Positions 6,569 through 7,948 of a stretch of DNA of 7,948 bases are shown piece by piece. The notes beneath the pieces are model-generated. The model ran no database searches and was not told where the DNA came from. It was given only the letters and a program-made list of their open reading frames with translations. This DNA comes from Candidatus Aenigmatarchaeota archaeon. GTDB lineage: Archaea > Aenigmatarchaeota > Aenigmatarchaeia > QMZS01. The position numbers and the translations under genes were made by a program. The number at the start of each line of letters is the position of its first letter. Positions within the stretch are counted from its first letter, which is position 1. Where the stretch lies: assembly GCA_003663355.1 (NCBI GenBank), contig QMZV01000033.1, positions 1 to 7,948 of the forward strand, read 5' to 3'.

Positions 6569-6944
6569 GGATAATAAAATTAAGTCTATTGTGGATGAAA
6601 TTAAAAATATAAAAGGAGTTGAAGGAATTTATTTGTTTGGTTCTTATGCAAAGAAAAAAACAAAACCTTTTTCTGATATAGATATTTGTGTAATTACAGA
6701 TAAAGATATCCAGAAAAATGTGAAGGAAAAGATATTAAGTTACTCTTCAAAGAAATTGGATATTTCCATACTCTCTGATTTGCCTTTGAATATCCAGTTC
6801 AGGGTTTTTAAGGAAGGTAAATTATTATATCAAAAAGATGAACTGTTTCTGCACAGGACAAGAGGTAGCATTGTTAAATCTTATCTGGACTTTAAACCTA
6901 TATTTAACAGGCACTATCGCAGAATTTTGGATAAACATGTATGA
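6567..6944 (+). CDS. mntA: MNT-domain nucleotidyltransferase antitoxin (MntA family)
   Basis: A 125-residue minimal nucleotidyltransferase of the DNA polymerase beta superfamily. The signature G25-S26-x10-D37-I-D39 (LFGSYAKKKTKPFSDIDICV) is intact, and D65 in KKLDISIL fits the third metal-binding acid. Characterised MntA antitoxins neutralise the HepT toxin by transferring AMP from ATP to a tyrosine beside the toxin's active site; the same role is inferred here because the adjacent gene is a matching HEPN protein. The tail YLDFKP (91-96) is common in archaeal members. An in-frame TAG at 6561-6563 forces the start at ATG 6567. The gene begins 48 bases after secF and overlaps the HEPN gene by 8 bases, a layout that supports coupled translation of antitoxin and toxin. 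Confidence 0.85.
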   Translation: MDNKIKSIVDEIKNIKGVEGIYLFGSYAKKKTKPFSDIDICVITDKDIQKNVKEKILSYSSKKLDISILSDLPLNIQFRVFKEGKLLYQKDELFLHRTRGSIVKSYLDFKPIFNRHYRRILDKHV

Positions 6945-7356
6945 TATAGAAAGAATTACCAAGATAATTGAGGATATAGAAAGATATTTTAAGGATTTGG
7001 ATTATTTAAACATAAAAAGTAAGGAAGATTTAAAAGACCGTAAAAACTTTTATTCTTTATCCATGATTCTGTTTTCAATAACAAACAGAACAATTGATTT
7101 GGGTGATGAGATAGTATCTGCAAATAAGTTGGGTATGCCATCTACTTACAAAGATATTTTCAGGCTTCTTTGTAGAAATAATATTATCTCCAGAGACTTA
7201 GAAAGAAAATTATCCACTCTGGTTTTTTATAGAAATTTGCTGTCTCACGAATATTATGATTTATCTGAAAAAGATGTTTTTGATGTCTTCATTAGAATTT
7301 CTGCAGTTAAAGAGTTCTTGGAAATTGTAAAAACTTTGTTAAGAAAAAATAAATGA
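6937..7356 (+). CDS. hepT: HEPN-domain RNase toxin (HepT family, DUF86)
   Basis: A 139-residue all-helical protein. The HEPN catalytic motif R99-N-L-L-S-H104-E-Y106 (YRNLLSHEYYDL) has the R-x4-H-x-Y form found in HepT toxins. Arg and His are the RNase residues, and the Tyr two places after the His (Y106) matches the site that MntA AMPylates in the studied systems. N-terminal helices about 1-25 and 38-60 and the preceding helix IFRLLCRNNII complete the fold. It is expected to be a metal-independent ribonuclease acting as a dimer, held inactive by MntA. Its RNA target is unknown. The frame is open from 6838, but the upstream part lies inside the MNT gene and does not look like HEPN. ATG 6937 gives the family-type N-terminus and an 8-base overlap with the MNT stop. 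The stop TGA at 7354-7356 is followed within three bases by the endoQ start. Confidence 0.85.
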   Translation: MYDIERITKIIEDIERYFKDLDYLNIKSKEDLKDRKNFYSLSMILFSITNRTIDLGDEIVSANKLGMPSTYKDIFRLLCRNNIISRDLERKLSTLVFYRNLLSHEYYDLSEKDVFDVFIRISAVKEFLEIVKTLLRKNK

Positions 7357-7357
7357 T

Positions 7358-7373
7358 TATGAATTTCTTTGAA
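7358..7373. repeat. 16-bp direct repeat, right copy (endoQ start)
   Basis: TATGAATTTCTTTGAA, identical to 6527-6542. It covers the ATG and first five codons of the EndoQ-like gene. The MNT and HEPN genes lie exactly between the two copies, which start 831 bases apart. Confidence 0.8.
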
Positions 7374-7948
7374 ATAAATGCAGACTTGCACATTCATTCA
7401 AAATATGCGAGAGGAGTTTCCAACAAAATGGAGATTCCGGTTCTTGCAAAACAGGCAAAATTAAAGGGAGTTCAATTGCTTGGAACTGGAGATTGTCTGC
7501 ACAATAAATGGCTTTCGCATTTGAAAGAGAATCTGAAGGGAGAAGGAATTTATGAATATAATGGAAGTGAAACAAAATTTGTCCTGCAAACAGAAGTTCA
7601 GACATTTGACAGAGTGCATCATGTTATTTTATTGCCTTCCTTTTCAAAAGTAGAGGAATTAAGAGAAAAACTCATGAAATATTCAAATAATCTGGATGCG
7701 GATGGGAGACCGCACCTTTCCATTAGCGGAGAAGAAATTGCTGAATTTGTTTTTGAATGCGAAGGCTTGTTTGGTCCTGCTCATGCTTTTACTCCCTATT
7801 TTGGGGTTTATGCGCACTACAATTCACTAAAAGAATGTTATGGAAAATATTCAAACAAAATTTCTTTTCTTGAACTCGGTCTTTCAGCGGATTCTCATCT
7901 TGCTGACAAAATTTCAGAATTGCATAAATTAACTTTTCTTTCAAATTC
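7359..7948 (+). CDS. Endonuclease Q-like PHP-domain DNA repair nuclease (3' truncated by window edge)
   Basis: The first 196 residues are seen; the family is about 400 long, so roughly half is missing. The PHP-type metal-binding residues are in place: D9-L-H11-I-H13 (ADLHIHSKYARG), G42-T-G-D45, E79 in LQTEVQ, H87-H88, and GPAHAFTP (139-146). The stretch FLELGLSADSHLADKISEL (170-188) is characteristic of the EndoQ family. Archaeal EndoQ nicks DNA 5' to deaminated bases (uracil, hypoxanthine, xanthine) and abasic sites, starting a repair path separate from glycosylases; this activity is inferred. The PHP half seen here holds the catalytic metals; the zinc-binding and C-terminal parts lie beyond the window. 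Two in-frame starts exist. ATG 7353 overlaps the HEPN stop and adds MI. ATG 7359 is preferred because the duplicated copy at 6528 preserves only that one, an in-frame TAG at 6522-6524 excluding anything earlier. Confidence 0.85.
   Translation, partial: MNFFEINADLHIHSKYARGVSNKMEIPVLAKQAKLKGVQLLGTGDCLHNKWLSHLKENLKGEGIYEYNGSETKFVLQTEVQTFDRVHHVILLPSFSKVEELREKLMKYSNNLDADGRPHLSISGEEIAEFVFECEGLFGPAHAFTPYFGVYAHYNSLKECYGKYSNKISFLELGLSADSHLADKISELHKLTFLSN

Noticed and set aside
6838..6936. Upstream extension of the HEPN reading frame
   Set aside because: It lies inside the MNT coding sequence in another frame and looks nothing like a HEPN N-terminus; MYDIERI from 6937 does.
6567..7948. MNT, HEPN and EndoQ as one new defence system of nucleotidyltransferase, RNase and DNA nuclease
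   Set aside because: Attractive, but the duplicated endoQ start flanking the pair points to a later insertion next to an existing repair gene, so adjacency is better explained by history than by joint function.
1..7948. CRISPR arrays, tRNA or rRNA genes
   Set aside because: No regularly spaced repeats, and no cloverleaf or rRNA-like GC-rich segments were seen in the gaps; all gaps are under 150 bases.

Overview
The window is strongly AT-rich (clearly well over 60% A+T by eye) and densely packed. It most likely comes from an archaeon, probably a small-genome uncultivated lineage of the DPANN type. The archaeal assignment rests on a stand-alone SecF with the archaeal signatures GYSVDSDILLTTRVLK and NTWIQNA, a PHP-domain protein of the endonuclease Q family, the C-terminus of a DUF2080-type transposon-associated protein, a HEPN/MNT pair, and the absence of clear Shine-Dalgarno sites at every start. 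The finer lineage is inference.

Layout. Positions 1-116 hold the last 37 codons of a DUF2080-like protein, so a transposon may lie just to the left. Positions 117-259 are non-coding, with two adjacent 10-bp palindromes and a possible TATA box. Next come two co-directional genes joined by an ATGA overlap: a GalT/HIT-superfamily nucleotidyltransferase-like protein (260-1291) and a complete P2A-type, SERCA-like calcium-transporting ATPase (1288-3915). The ATPase meets a reverse-strand CPA2 (Kef-type) cation/proton antiporter with a C-terminal TrkA-N domain (5629-3917) tail to tail, with one base between the stop codons. An A/T hairpin inside the end of the ATPase gene could terminate transcription from both sides.

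A 58-bp divergent promoter region separates the antiporter from a forward run: secF (5688-6518), an MNT nucleotidyltransferase antitoxin (6567-6944), a HEPN/HepT (DUF86) RNase toxin (6937-7356) and the first 196 codons of an endonuclease Q-like gene (7359 to the window end).

The most notable structure is a perfect 16-bp direct repeat, one copy at 6527-6542 just after secF and one at 7358-7373 over the start of the endoQ gene. It brackets the MNT/HEPN pair exactly. The left copy still reads as ATG plus four codons of the EndoQ N-terminus (MNFFE) before running into a stop. The simplest reading is that secF and endoQ were once direct neighbours and the toxin-antitoxin pair inserted at their junction, duplicating the endoQ start. 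All catalytic motifs of both toxin and antitoxin are intact. No secD accompanies secF here. The genes otherwise cover membrane ion homeostasis (ATPase, antiporter), protein export (SecF) and DNA repair (EndoQ), with no sign that they form one pathway.
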